This document shows, piece after piece, positions 25,339 through 38,479 of a stretch of 64,000 bases of DNA. The position numbers and the translations under genes were made by a program. The notes below the pieces were generated by a model that was given only the letters and a program-made list of their open reading frames with translations, had not been told where the DNA came from and made no database searches. The stretch's first letter is position 1, and every line of letters starts with the position of its first letter. Source of the stretch: Centrapalus pauciflorus (lineage: Eukaryota; Streptophyta; Magnoliopsida; Asterales; Asteraceae); assembly GCA_020465985.1 (NCBI GenBank), contig JAANYP010004253.1, positions 630,001 to 694,000 on the forward strand. Direction: 5' to 3'.

Positions 25339-25851
25339 CTAGTTTATTACCTGCGTATTACGCGGATATTTTTAATATATATAAAATATAATAAATAAAA
25401 AAATAAAGATATAAATATTATTATTTTTTAAACAAAAGTATATAAGGTGATATTATTATTTAATATGACATATTAATTTTGTATATTTCTAAATATATAT
25501 GAAGAGTAATTATTTTCTTATATATTTTTTTAAACTTTTATTGTATTATCTTATAATTAATAAGTTAGTAGATTATTAGATTTTGATTGATTTGATTTGA
25601 TTTGAATTTTAAAGTGGATTATATTAGATTTAGATAGATTTAATTAATAAGTTAGTAGAGTATTAGATATTGTTTGATTTGATTTGATTTGAATTTAAAA
25701 GTGGATTATATTAGATTTGGATAGATTTGATTTAAATTTTCTTTATTCTTTTTAAAATCTATAATTGCCACGTGTCGATTCACGGTGACGACACGTGGCT
25801 TCACAAGAAATGAGTATAGTTACTCTTTTAATAGTATAGATAGAAGATAGA
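25339..25851 (-). mobile_element. Non-autonomous Helitron
   Basis: The minus strand begins TCTATCTTCTATCTATAC after A, and ends with the CCGCGTA/TACGCAGG hairpin, a short spacer and CTAG before T. It is 513 bp. The terminal 35 bp plus flank recur directly at 25276-25311 and 25321-25355, giving a duplicated 3' terminus. Confidence 0.78.
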
Positions 25852-26075
25852 TATCATTTATTCATTGAGACAGATAAGCAAATAGGGTCAGAGACGTTAA
25901 ACCATACTCGTATTAATTCTTCGTGGCAATCATCCTCGTACGGGAGTTACCCCACCATTCCACACATTGCATATTTGCATGGTTACATCAGAGTGCGATT
26001 ATTCATGTCAAAACATGTTATTCATATATCATAAAATAGTAAAATCAGTTTATTCATGTTTAAACATGTCCAACG

Positions 26076-26651
26076 TAGGGATGTGTGGAATGACCGGAAA
26101 ACCGAACCGAAACCGAATCGGAACTGATTGGAACCGATTTTTAGTATTCGGTTCGGTTATCGGTTCTTATAATTTTTAATTTTCGGTTATCGGTTATTCG
26201 GTTAACGGTTCTGCGGGTTTCGGTTATATCGGGTATGGAACCAAGAATTCGAAAAGTCCATGGCATGGATACCAAGAAAATTTAAAAACCCATGATGGGA
26301 ATTGTGAAAAACAAAAGATTATTTGATGGTTGTCTTCCTCAATCCTCACCATACCTAACACTTGGAAAAATTAATTGCATCGATCATATCCACTTTGTTC
26401 TAAAAACAAGCAATTTTTAAAATACAATCAATAATTAAGAATATATCACTATAGTTAAAGAAGTAATTCAGAATGATATTTTATCAAAATTTACATTCAA
26501 TAAAACGTTAACCAAAAACAATCTAGATTTGAAAATCCATTAGGAATTGTTCAGGTTGAAAATCCATACTTCACGTTGACATTCATAACAAAAATATTTT
26601 TTTGGCAAAAGTATAATAAAACGTTAATCGTGTTTTTTTGTTTATATCTTG

Positions 26652-26721
<70 letters not shown>

Positions 26722-26896
26722 AATTTTGGTTCTAATCGGTTCCATACCCGAAATACCCGTACCATAACCGAACCGGAACCGGAACCGTGTTACAATTATT
26801 GGTTCGGTTATCGGTTCTCACAATCTTTAATTTTCGGTTTTGCTTAAATCAGTTCCGATTCGGTTCGGTCCGGTTCCGGAACCGTTTACATCCCTA
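26076..26896. mobile_element. Non-autonomous hAT element containing (TA)n
   Basis: Termini TAGGGATGTGTGGAATG and, complemented, TAGGGATGTAAACGG are flanked by a perfect 8 bp target duplication GTCCAACG (26068-26075 and 26897-26904). Sub-terminal CGGTTCGGTTATCGG-type motifs lie in opposite orientation. A (TA)n tract fills 26657-26718. No ORF. Confidence 0.9.
26657..26718. repeat. (TA)n microsatellite
   Basis: About 31 TA units inside the hAT element. No inserted element is associated with this tract. Confidence 0.95.
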
Positions 26897-26954
26897 GTCC
26901 AACGAATGGTAAATACATCAAGTATATTGGTAACATAGTTTACATAATCAACAA

Positions 26955-27290
26955 ATGTTAACAAGGATGAAAAACCAACATGTTTGCATGTTTTTGCGAT
27001 TTAGTTCCTTCGTATTATTTTTCCTAAGAAAGTCCTCAAATTACTTTTTTCAATCCGGTTTTCAAAAAAGTTTTTTTTTCATAATCAACCCTGATTTTTT
27101 TCACAAAAAATCAATATGTTTTCACTATTTTCTCCGAAAAGTCCACAAATTTGAAGACTTTTTTGAAAAAATAAAGAAAAAATCTAAAACTCACAAACAA
27201 ATATATTACTTAAGGATTTTATCGGTAAAAATAACACGGGGGGACTAAACCGCAAAAACGTGAAAACATGTTGGTTTTTTTCATATTAAA
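26955..27290. mobile_element. Degenerate relative of the 15337-15641 MULE-type element
   Basis: Left AGGATGAAAAACCAACATG and right GTTGGTTTTTTTCATATTAA face each other as in the complete copy, with a matching CCTCAAATT segment. The target duplication is not recognisable. Confidence 0.55.
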
Positions 27291-28330
27291 CTATATATAT
27301 ATACATGGCTGAACAATCTTTTTTTCTCATATTATGTGTTTGATCAATATTGTCTGATTTACGCTCACTTTACTTGTTATATACTAGGACTAATCCAGAG
27401 TCAAATGATGTTGCTCTTTTATGCAAGTCTACTATTTATGCTCTAATTGATTTTAGCCTTGATACAATGCTTTTATACGCTCTTTAAACAAAGTATGTTG
27501 CCTATATAAGTTTGTATAATCAAACATTGAAAATTACTAAACTACAATAAACTTTTTTACATGACATTTGACTGAAAAGTTGACGAAATTTGACTTTTCA
27601 CGTAACACTTGATCCGAAAAGTTATACAGAGTATTTTATTGCACACAATGACAAAAAAATTAAAGTTTTCATATGACACTTTGATCAAGAAGTTTACTTC
27701 CTATATTAAGCCTTGCTCGAGAAGTTCAACGTTTTCGCATAAGATACAACCGAAAGACATCTACACTAGACTTCTATTGATTTTTAAAACCCGTTTTTTA
27801 CACGTCTCATATTTGAAATCAATCGGAAAAACACTTAAGTAACCATGTTCCAACTTTTTCCGAAACTCGCAATATTTTTATAACAAGTTTTGTTAAACCT
27901 GAAGGCAATACAAGTGAGACACACACATAGTTGCATCTAATTCATATGTAAGAGTATTATACAGTTCCTAAAAAATCCCTTTTACATGTTGATTTCTTTT
28001 ATTAGCATATATTAAGCATAATGATGAGTTGTATTGTTGTTTAGTAGTCTGTAGAAACCTGTAGAGTCATTGCTTGAATTAGGCTTCCAAAACAGATTCA
28101 AAAACTAATGTTATCCAGATTCTTGCTCCTAATCTAGTATAACCCTCATGCAATCACAATTAAGATTCAATCTTGAATAACCATGAATCATGAGCTTTAT
28201 TCCTATAATCAAATACCGATATTTAAATCTCAGATATAATTTCATTACATTACATTCCACCGTACCAAACATATCCTTAACTTCTTGCAAGACAAAACCA
28301 TGCAATTAAATAAAAATATATATTTGGGCA
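27291..28330. other. Intergenic, no gene seen
   Basis: Upstream of the RPL9 promoter. Three degenerate TTTGACTTTTC/TTGATC(C/A)GAAAAGT phrases recur around 27570-27700. No splice-consistent coding sequence. Confidence 0.4.
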
Positions 28331-28359
28331 AAAAAAAAATATTTTCAATTTTTTATAAT

Positions 28360-28510
28360 TGGGCTTTGAGGGATTAGTGCCTTTAAATTTTCTTAATACA
28401 TAGTTAAGACTATAATTAGGAAAGCCCATTGGACCCTTATGTTATGCTACCAAATACCAAAGCCCAAATGTTGATATCAAAAACCCTATCGCCATATTTG
28501 TTTATATAAA
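28360..28510 (+). promoter_or_regulatory. RPL9 core promoter: site II boxes, telo-box-like motif, TATA
   Basis: TGGGCT (28360-28365), AGCCCA (28423-28428) and AGCCCA (28461-28466) are three site II elements. AAACCCTA at 28481-28488 is a telo-box core, and TATATAAA at 28503-28510 is a TATA box about 75 bp before the ATG. Site II plus telo box is the known promoter grammar of plant ribosomal protein genes. Confidence 0.75.
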
Positions 28511-28585
28511 ACGGCTCCTGTGAAAAAAATTAGGGTTCTTCATTTTCTAGGGTTTCGCTGCCTCCAAAATCAAGAGAGAAGGAAG

Positions 28586-31500
28586 ATGAAGACGATTTTG
28601 TCATCGGAAACCATGGACATACCGGAAGGTGTGGAGATCAAAGTGAAGGCCAAGGTTATCGAGGTGAAAGGACCAAGAGGAACCCTCACTCGCAATTTCA
28701 AACATCTAAACCTTGATTTCCAGCTTATCACCGACGAAGAGACCGGAAAAAAGAAGCTGAAGGTTGATGCTTGGTTTGGATCTCGGAAAACCACCGCCGC
28801 TATCCGTACTGCACTCAGTCATGTTAGTAATCTCATTGCCGGCGTGACGCAAGGGTACCGGTACAAGATGCGTTTCGTCTATGCTCACTTTCCGATCAAC
28901 GCTAGTATCACTAACAATAACACCGCCATTGAGATCCGTAACTTTCTCGGAGAAAAGAAGGTTTGATGCATTACATTTTTCTATATTTGTTATTATTTTA
29001 TTATTATTGTTGTTTTGGTTTTCTCAAGTTGCTTCGTACTTCTGTTGGTATTTAGTAGTTTGAATATGACTTTGATTCTGAAATATACTGACATAACTAC
29101 AATCTACTTGACGATTTCTATCAAATGACTTTGATTGTTAAATATTCAAATTGTGGATTTGTAGAATGGGTTATTGCTGTTCTTATACTTTGTAGTAGTG
29201 ACCCTTTCTCAACCTGCAATTAATTAAATTCATCAGTCATATTTTTTGTGTGTAAGAAACTGTATTGAAGCACCTCTAAACATGCCTGGCTCGATCATAT
29301 AGATTTGTGGCCTTGATTTGTTGATGATGTTGGTGTTATGTTGGAATAATTTGAGTAGGAGCTCATTTTTTAATGCTGTAGGTTAAAGTTTGTGGCTTGT
29401 GTTTTTGTTAGTTGATTCCTTATATTATCTTGGTTGTTTCTTTGTTTAACTAGTTTTAAGAGAAAAAAATAAGTGTGTTCTGTATTTACTTTTTATTCCA
29501 CATTGATGATGTCAGTTTGTCTCAGCTAGGTCACCATGAATTTTCTTTTAAATTCTAAATTATGTACTTCTAATTTCATCACACATAGGTCAATTTTGGA
29601 GGTAATTATGTCAGTAAAACATATTAAAAGGTATCAAGTGTAAAAAAATTATCTAATGGAGATGAATATTAAGCGAATAAAAGCAAGAAATGTTAAGGAA
29701 AAGCATAAGGGGGCGTTTGGTTGGCGGATTTCCTGGGATTTGCATTTAAAATACTGTGTTTGGTTCACAGATTTTAGTAAGGATTTAAAATCCCAAGAAT
29801 TCATTAATCCCTTCCTTCTTTGTACTTTAAAAACCCAGCCTCCCCCTAGGATTTTAAATCACAGTTACCTTGCATTTTTCATATTAGCAAATTTTTTCTA
29901 TAAGGTAATGCAGATTCTTTGACAAAATCCTGACAGATGCAAATGCTGCATAATGTAAATCCTTTGAAAAAAATGCAAATCTCAGAGAAAAAATCTGCGA
30001 ACCAAACGCCCCCTAAGGATCTATGTACTAAGTACTTATTCAGGAACAATTGAAAAGCATGTTGCTATTTCATGTCATCAACCCTTATTTAATTACTAAT
30101 GGACTATAATCATTAACAAGCTGTTGGTATCTGTTTCTGTATTGGAGATATGCAAATAGTGATATTGTATTTGTTTACTCTCACTGTGGATTCTTTAAAG
30201 CTGACATGTTTTTTTGGTCATAGTTATTTATGTTTAGATTATGAATCCTTTCCGGTCATTTTGGAGTTTTGATGATATAAAAATTACATGAGAAGAATAA
30301 TGTATTGGTGCTGTTTGTACGGCATGAATTTAAAAATATGGATTCTAAAATGATATGATTATGAAAGGTGGAGATGTGGGGAATATGAAATGCTAAATGC
30401 TTTTTTATTTTTTATTTTTATCCAAACATGACATGGGAGGATTTCTAAATCCAAATCCTTAATGAGTGTTTTAAATCCTCAAAACCAAATGGCACCACAT
30501 CCTTGCGCAAAGCTTTGGCTTCTAACTTTGTTCTAAATATTTGACATTGTTGGATGTATCTATGGCTAAAAGTATTTCTTCGCGATGAACAGGTGAGGAA
30601 AGTCGATATGCTTGGTGGTGTCACTGTGATCAGATCTGAGAAAGTTAAGGATGAACTTATTTTGGATGGAAATGATATCGAACTTGTTTCTCGATCTTGT
30701 GCTTTGATAAACCAGGTATCATTTTCTGCCATTGAAGGCTTCACTAGATAGTAGATAATGGTTTCACTTGACAATAAAATAAATATAGAAAAGTTTTCCT
30801 GGAAAACACTTTCTGATCATGCGTTTTTTAATCAAGTCTTTTGGAAAGAGTGAAAAAAGATGTTTTCTAAAAGTTCCAACTACATTTTAGAAAATTTTGG
30901 AGAAGATGAGTTTATTGCTTTCTAATGTCATCAGTTACATATATTATTAGGCACATGATTTTTAGTCATATGTATCATTACCAGTAACTTATATGTGTCT
31001 CTATATTTATATATTTACTTATTTGTTTATTTATATAGATAGTGATGAAAACTAGGTTTGATAAAAAAATCATTTTTGATCGTTTTTTTTTGTTTTAGTA
31101 AAGTTTGTTGAATTATTGGTTCAAAATTTTAAATCAATAATAAGAAGAGAGAATTGTTATCTCTAAATTGAGTTAGTGGTTTGCATATCTTGAATCGTAT
31201 ACGTAAGAACCATAATTTTTTCTAAACAAAAATAATTTAAACTTTAATCTTTAAAGTTAAAACTGTTGATTTAAAATAGTAAATCTAAATTAATATTTCA
31301 AATATTTTGAATTGTCCTTTTTTGACTTTAATATTGACTTGATGTTATTAATTTTAACAATTGACTCAATGGTTCTGCTTGTCATTTTCTATTGGTTCTT
31401 ATTAATTTAAGGAACAAGATGCATACATATTAAATTATTACATAAAGCGAATGCTGTATGGGTAAAATCTTGCATTTCAGAACATATATGCAATTGACAC

Positions 31501-32067
31501 CCAATACGAATGATGACGTATGATATAGATCTTCATAGTTTCACACGACACGCTCAAAACTTGCGTGTAAACTACTTACATGCTTAGAGGTGGCAATTTC
31601 GACCCCGTAGGTTAAAAGGGCGGGATTATCAAAATGACTCGTAGTAAAAAGCTAAGCTTGAACATATCTTAAAAAATTAAAATTTTAAAAACTGAGTTAT
31701 CAAACATATTGTCTTTTGAAAAAAAATTCAATATTATGTAACTTCTGTTTTTTGGTTGTCAAACATGTTTGACCCGTTTGCTTGAACGGATCGGAATTGC
31801 TATCATGCATTGTTTTAGCAAGCATTCAGTGTCTGCTTTTGCAATTACGCATTCCATAGAATGGAAAACTTAGGTTATTTTTTTAGAATACATTCATTTT
31901 TTTACCTTTTCGAATACACATTCCAAATAGTGCAAAACTGAAGTTATTTTGTAGTTTACTCAAGGCTTGTTTATGTGCAGAAATGCCATGTGAAGAACAA
32001 GGATATTCGTAAGTTCCTTGACGGTATTTACGTGAGCGACAAGGGCAAAATCGAAGAAGAAAATTAA
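28586..32067 (+). CDS. RPL9: 60S ribosomal protein L9 (uL6)
   Basis: Three exons: 28586-28960, 30593-30715 and 31981-32067. They total 585 nt, 194 residues plus stop, the standard length of plant RPL9. Both introns are GT-AG and fall between whole codons. uL6 binds 25S rRNA near the factor-binding site of the cytosolic large subunit. The N-terminus MKTILSSETMDIP, the phrases GPRGTL, FKHLNLDFQL, GYRYKMRFVYAHFPINAS, the EIRNFLGEKK|VRK junction and DELILDGNDIELVSRSCALINQ all match the family. An ATG at 28520 in the same frame is too far upstream for the family and is not used. Intron 1 (1632 bp) carries a Tourist-like element; intron 2 is AT-rich with no recognised element. Confidence 0.97.
29709..30013. 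mobile_element. Tourist-like element B in RPL9 intron 1
   Basis: GGGGGCGTTTGGTTGGCGGA and the complemented right end GGGGGCGTTTGGTTCGCAGA flank a 305 bp element with TAA duplications (29706-29708 and 30014-30016). It belongs to the subfamily of C and D (AGGATTTTAAATCCCA, ATTCTTTGACAAAATCC phrases). Confidence 0.88.
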
Positions 32068-32351
32068 TTCAAGAAGGCATTACACCATTTTCTTCCTTTT
32101 TATAAAGAGAATTGTTTAATTTTAAGTATCTTTTAGAGTATGACGATTATGGAATCATTTGAGTTGAGTTTGAAGAAGTTTTGTTATAAACCAGCAGTTA
32201 TGTTGTTTGCAAATGTGACATTTTTGGCATGAGATGGTATCTTGTCAAGTAAGTTGAAACTACTGTCACATAAATTGTTGGATAATGGGTGTCAGTTTTG
32301 ACCCCATGAGTTATTTGGCGGGATGGTCACAATGACCCAAGTAAAATATCA

Positions 32352-33280
32352 GGGAGAATTTTATACATGCCCTTTAAAACTGCATAATATCATATATACC
32401 CAAGTCAAAAAAAGAATTTCATATATATCCTTCTAAAACTTCATAATATCATATTTACCAAATTTAAAACTTTAATATTATATATACCCTTTCAAACTTT
32501 TAAATATATCAAATATATCTAAATTATTTATTTATTATTTTTTATTACTTTAAAACTCATAATAAATACCCTTTTTATTTCTTAAACTTCATAATATCAT
32601 ATTTATCCAATTGAAAACTTTAATATCATATATACCCTTTTAAATTTTTGAATATATCATATATATCCAAATTATTTATTAATGATCTTTTATTACTTTA
32701 AGATATCAAATCTTTTATATTTTGACGGAATTCGGTGATTCAAATTTCAATTTGTTCGTTAAGTCGAAGCCTACAAGAATTGAAGACTTAATCAATGTAA
32801 TTAACTTTTAAATCCCTTGATTTTACAGGTCCGGGCTTCTACTTAACGAACAAATGAAATTTGAATTGCCAAAATCCGTCAAGAAATAAAAGATTTAATA
32901 TCTTAAAGTAATAAAAGATCATAAATAAATAATTTGGATATATTTGATATATTTAAAAGTTTAAAAGGGTATATATGATATTAAAGTTTTCAATTGGGTA
33001 AATATGATATTATGAAGTTTAAGAAATAAAAAGGGTATATAAGTCATTTCTTTATTAATGAATATTTATTATGAGTTTTAAAGTAATAAAAAAGAATAAA
33101 TAAATAATTTGGATATATTTGATATATTTAAAAGTTTGAATGGGTATATATGATATTCAAGTTTTAAATTGTGTAAATATGATATTATAAAGTTTTAGAA
33201 GAATATATATGAAATTATTTTTTTGGTTTGGGTATATATGATATTATGCAGTTTTAGAGGGACATATATGAAATTCTCCC
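32352..33280. mobile_element. Long-TIR MULE-type element downstream of RPL9
   Basis: Ends GGGAGAATTTTATACATG and, complemented, GGGAGAATTTCATATATG. The arms pair almost throughout the 929 bp element around a centre near 32816, where a GTTAAGTCGAAGCCTACAAG phrase is roughly mirrored. The flanks AAAATATCA (32343-32351) and AAAATATTA (33281-33289) match at 8 of 9 positions. Confidence 0.83.
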
Positions 33281-34060
33281 AAAATATTAAGTTCGAAAAT
33301 AATTTTTTTTTAAAAATATGAAATTCTACATAATAAAGTTATACAAATTGTTTTACGAAAAAAAAAAAAATTATATTATGTTATTTTTTTGTTTTCTTGG
33401 TTGTCGATCTGTTTGTTTGAATGAGTTGAAATTGTCATCCCTCGTAATTTTAATAAAATATATTTTAGTAGAAACAAACAACACAAATTTTAAATTTCTA
33501 AAGAATATGCAAGGTATAATATTTTTATTTGTTGTAATTATTAAGAGTTAATTGTATAGATGATCCTTTAAGTATTCCCAAATTGCAGTTATCGTCTTTT
33601 TTTCGAAAACGTTTTAATTTGGGTGTTTTATATACCGAAAAGTTGCAATTAAGATAATTTCTAACAGAATCCGTTAAATGGTGTCGTTAAGTCAAGAATA
33701 TTTTCGTCTTTTCAAGGACAAATGACATTTTTTGCAATTTTTCTTATTATTATTATTATTATTATTATTTAAAAGAAAAACAACTTGCAGCACATCCTCT
33801 TGTAGTTATCATCATAAACCTAATCTTCAACATTCAACTCATAGTAGCCACCACCCATAAGCACATCACACCACCACCGACGACAATCACTACCACGATC
33901 TGGTTTTCTCCGTCGCCGCCTGCCCCTTCCTAATCTGCTCCGCCGTCGCCTCCGCCTTCCTAATCTACTCCGCCGCCGCCACCTCCCTTATCTGCTCCGT
34001 CGCCACTGCCGCCGCCACCTCCCTTACAGTTTAGCACAACCCCTTGGTTTTGAACGGTGT

Positions 34061-34291
34061 GTGATTGTTCGTCCATCTACTTCGTCTTCTACATCAGGTC
34101 TTTGCTATTTCATTGACGTCTCCACCGTACAAGCCTTCGTCAACGACGAAGCTCAGTTCAAAACCAGCGTCGACGGCGGTGGAGGAAGTCGGAGGTTGGT
34201 ACCAGATCTGGAATCGAAGAAACTAAAGTTTGAAACAGGTGATGAGTTGAGTCGCGACAGTGGTGGAGGAAGCCGGAGGTTGCACATCTAG
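34061..34291 (+). other. GC-rich ORF inside the MULE, possible captured gene fragment
   Basis: A 76-codon frame follows a CCGCCGCC-rich stretch (33900-34030). The frame has GGGGSRRL and GGGSRRLHI repeats about 30 residues apart. I do not recognise the protein. Its composition resembles a plant 5'UTR/first-exon fragment, as picked up by Pack-MULEs. Expression is unknown and it may be non-coding. Confidence 0.25.
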
Positions 34292-34518
34292 ATCTGGGTT
34301 TTGAAATCTGAATGTGTTCGTCGGCTTGGTACCAGATTTCAAAATTTTCCTCTGTGGGTTTTGTTTGAGGTCTAGATCTGGGTTTTGGATCTTAAAGTTT
34401 CTTCATTTTGAATTGGTTTCTGGTTTTTTATTTCTCCATGTTTGGATGTATTGTTGCTCAGTATGAAATCATTTTAAAATGTTGGTTTCCGTTGTCGATA
34501 TCTCGTTTTTGAGACTAA

Positions 34519-35575
34519 GGTGCTGTTTGGTTCACATAATATTTTCTGTAGGAATGGAATCTGTCGAAGGAATGGAATTCTGGAAGGAATAGAATCTCCC
34601 TAATTCAAAAGTTGACACTTGTTTGGTTGGCAGGAAAAGAATGAATTTCAAATTCCAATTATAATGTTTTTATTTTTTTTATTTCTTCAAAATTACTAGA
34701 TGTCCATTTTTAAAACACAAATTCATAAAAATTAAAATTAATAGATGAACATATGAACAAATCTACAAGATACAGAAAAAGGAAGAACATGTATGGAACT
34801 CGAATTTGAACAAAACAGAAAAAAGAACAGATTGAACAATATATGGAACTCGATTGATATGGAACAAAACAGAAAGAACAGATATGGAACTCGATCGATC
34901 GATTTGAACAAAAAGAACTTGAATACTTGATCGATTTGAATAAAACAGAAAAATCCATTTGAACCAGCAGTCGCAGATCGATGATGATGAACCAGCAGAC
35001 CGATTTCAACAAAAGAGCTAAATCAATGGATGATGATGAACAGGCATATCGATTTGAACAAAACAGGAAAATGGATGATTGATGAAGATGATGGGCAAAC
35101 AGATCGATGGGCGGATGAAGAGATCAATGAGCAGATGAAGATTGATCGATGGGAAACAGAGAGGTGTTCAAGATGAAGATCAATCGAACAGATTGATGAA
35201 GATGAAAACGCGAAGGGATGGGCGAGCAGATTGAGAGGAAGATCGATGAAGAGAAGAGACGTACATGTGGTGGTGATGTTGATCGGAGATGCAGCAGATG
35301 GAGGAGGCTGCCGGTGATCGGAGATGCAGCAGATGAAGGAGGCGGCCTTGCTAGGGTTGAAGAGGAGACAGACGTTGGTAGGGATTTAGAATGGAATGTA
35401 AATTCTTTGGGTATATGGGAAGAAAATAGATTCCCACAATGGAAAGAAAATTTTTTAGGTGTAGGAATGCTCTTTCCTAAGTTAAAACCAACCAACCAAC
35501 CAAACACGCAACGGAATGGAATGTCCATTCCAATTCCACTGGATTCCTTCAGGAATCCGCGAACCAAACAGTCCC
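34519..35575. mobile_element. Tourist-like element E, long subfamily
   Basis: Ends GGTGCTGTTTGGTTCAC and, complemented, GGGACTGTTTGGTTCGCGG. Flanking triplets are TAA (34516-34518) and TGA, one mismatch. The sub-terminal GGAATGGAATTCTG phrases match element A. The core (34700-35380) has serial GATCGATTTGAACAAAACAG phrases and gives open frames on both strands that I read as chance. Confidence 0.75.
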
Positions 35576-38176
35576 TGAAAGTTGATGAATGTTTCAAATT
35601 TGATTCAGGGTTTTCATTCCTTGGTTGAGTATCCAGATTTGAATGTTCATAAAAATGAAATGATTAGAATTCTGGATTTGTGATGAAGTTGGATAAACAT
35701 TGTAATTGTAATAATGAAACACCCCGTTCTAATAACGTGGCGTTTTTACTATAATTCTGCGACATAAACCTCAAAATCCAATATAACAAATGTTATCTAA
35801 GTTCAAACATCAAATTTAGTGCATAATAAACTAAACCATAACATTCAGAGTACGCAAAAATAAATAATCTAGTTATTACAACCAAATTGAAAGTCTAGGG
35901 ATCTACCCATCCCAATTACAATTTTAGCAATAATAACAAAAAAAAAAAAATGCGGAAGTCAATCTGATACCACGCGCTCTCAAACCCTTGACCCTGAAGC
36001 AGGTGCTTTCCCCTTATCAGCTAAACCTGAAAAATTTCCCCCACATCCGGGTAAGCCGTCGCCTAGCGAGTAACAGATTTAATAGCACAAATAAACAAAA
36101 ACAATATGAATGATACAATTATCGGCACAAATTCAACATGTGTAGCACCCGGCCTTCCCAGCAGTGCGTCCACGAATAGGTAGTCTGTGTAGCATCCGGC
36201 CTTCCCAGCAATGCATACACAGTAACACAGCTTGCGGCACTCCCGACTTACAGCGTATAAAAATAATATGCAGCCACACAGGCATGCAATCATCACATAA
36301 ATACACAGTATGCATACCGGGGAGATTATGGGTTATCATGTAACAACTCGGGGTAATGAAATGAATAGCATGTATCAAAGGCAACATGGTAGTGAAATGA
36401 ATAAGCATGGTAAAAGAAATGAATCAGATAACCAGTACAAACATATCATAAATGATCATTCATGAAATTAAATCAATTACTCACAGTGCTCGCAAATCCG
36501 TACTCGCCAAACGACAACTCGATATCCACTGAAAGCGCTATCAAGAGCCACACGTCTCAACTAAACCACTAGAGTCCTGATATAAAAGTATATTGCCTAT
36601 TTATCAATATCCTTAAATTTATAATTTAAAATGTCCGATATTCAATTCCATTTATTAATTTAATATTTTAGTGATTAATTCGGTGTACTTCTATTTATTA
36701 GTTGTTATGTTAAAAGTCGACATATATAAGTTTCAACTTAATTTGATTTATTGACGATATAATAATCAATCTATAACAATTTACAAAAATCTATCGATAA
36801 AATTTCTATAATTTTACCGATCAATTGCCAAATTCATTTAAGTTAATCCAACGAAATCCAATTAATAACCCAATTATGATAAAAAAAAATTTTAATTGAA
36901 ATTGCACCAACTTGATTAGAACAACTAAATTATGTTACATATGGAATATTTAATTTTATCTATTAGTTCCTATTTCAATTTAGTGAAAATTCAATTCAAT
37001 TAATAGTTCTTAAATCTAAATTACTTTATTAAATTAATTAAATGGGTCATCAAGTTACATGTTCTTTTCTACCTTATATAAATCCACAATAATCATATAA
37101 TCTAAATAACAATTTCACCCAAAAAGAATTTATATTGGACTTAGAAAATTAAACAAACTCAATCCCAAATTTAGTGATTTAAAATATCTAGATGCAAATT
37201 AAACTAACTAGAAATGAACTAAAAGAAAATTAAGTGTTTAGCCCTCAATAAACCCAAAAACTCAGATTTCAATTAAGCCCAAAAAAAATAAGTTAACATA
37301 ACCCATTAAGAAAACTAACTTAGCCCAAACAAAGAATTAATTAAGCCCAAAAACTGAAAGCCCAAAAGGCTTTAAAGAATTTTAAAAACCAAAACCCTAA
37401 TCCAATATCTCTTTTCTCTTCTCTCTTCTCCCTTCTCCCTCTCGGTTCACCCACAGAGAGAACCAACCGCCGCCGTCGCCGGCCGGAAGAAAAAAAAAAC
37501 CGCCGGCCAAGGGATTCCGGCACCGATTCGACCTCCACCTAGCATCACTCTACACCAAACTACTACCCTCCATCTCTCCCTCTAGATGCAAACACGAAAC
37601 TGGAAGCAAGGGCCGCCTGGCTCCGCCGCCGCCGCCGTTCGACCGCCGGCCAGAACACCACCCAACACAAAGAACCACTTACTCTCTCATCTCTCTCTCG
37701 CTGGAAACCAATAGAAAAGAGGAAACAGAGAGAAGGTAGACAGAGCAGCCGCCAATGGCCGCCACCGCCACCGACGTCCGCCACTGCCGCCGACGTCCGC
37801 GCCAATCATCTCCGGCCAAAACCCACCCCACTCACACTCATTATTTCCAATATACTTTTGTTTATTTTGGATTCAAAAGGAATACCCACTACAACCTCCA
37901 TAGATGATCATTGAAGCTTTTAAACCAAAATGATGAAGGTAATGATTATAAACATTATTTGGTTACCCATTTTCAGATTTGTAAACAATATATTATCAAG
38001 TTTCTTATCAATTTATACACTAATATAAATTTCATTTCACTGATCAAAACATTACTTAATCATATAGGAAGAAAAAGAATGAAGAAAAAGAATGGGTTAA
38101 ATGAAGTTTTAGGGTATTACCTCAATAATAATGATGATGATGATGATTGTTGTTGATCCAACTCTAAGGGGGAGAT

Positions 38177-38477
38177 TGTTGGGTACAAATTTATATAGAG
38201 TTGTAATCAATTTTATTGTAAAAGTTCAGGGGTTGTTTGTGTAAATCCTCAATACTTTGTATTGTGTATAAATAGGAGTGTATGTGTGCTGTTATAAGAG
38301 GAATCTCAGATTACACAAAAATACACGGCTGGAATTAGAGAGAAAAAGTGTTGTGCAAGTCACCAAGAACATCAATGTAATATTTCTCTCTTTAATCATT
38401 CAATATAATGTGTTGGATTGATAATTGTTCATATGAATTGTTCTATATGATTGAATTGCATGAAAAATGAATTCACA
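38177..38477 (+). repeat. 5' LTR of the non-autonomous element
   Basis: Starts TGTTGGG and ends TTCACA. It contains a TATA-like GTATAAATAGG phrase at about 38265-38275. It is preceded by CTCTAAGGGGGAGAT (38162-38176), the same 15 bases that precede the 3' LTR, which is abnormal for a 5' LTR. Confidence 0.93.
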
Positions 38478-38479
38478 AT

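Noticed and set aside
34710..35628. ORFs of 100, 157 and 136 codons on both strands
   Set aside because: They lie within Tourist-like element E (one runs slightly past its right end) and arise from serial GATCGATTTGAAC-type repeats; no domain features.
35940..36060. tRNA-like stretch on the minus strand (TAGCTGATAAGG with GGTTTGAGAGC)
   Set aside because: No cloverleaf could be closed, and it is embedded in the LTR; at most a degenerate pol III box pair.
37341..37805. Gly/Arg-rich ORFs near CCGCCGCCG sequence
   Set aside because: Low-complexity leader-like part of a gypsy-type LTR, frames run through simple repeats.
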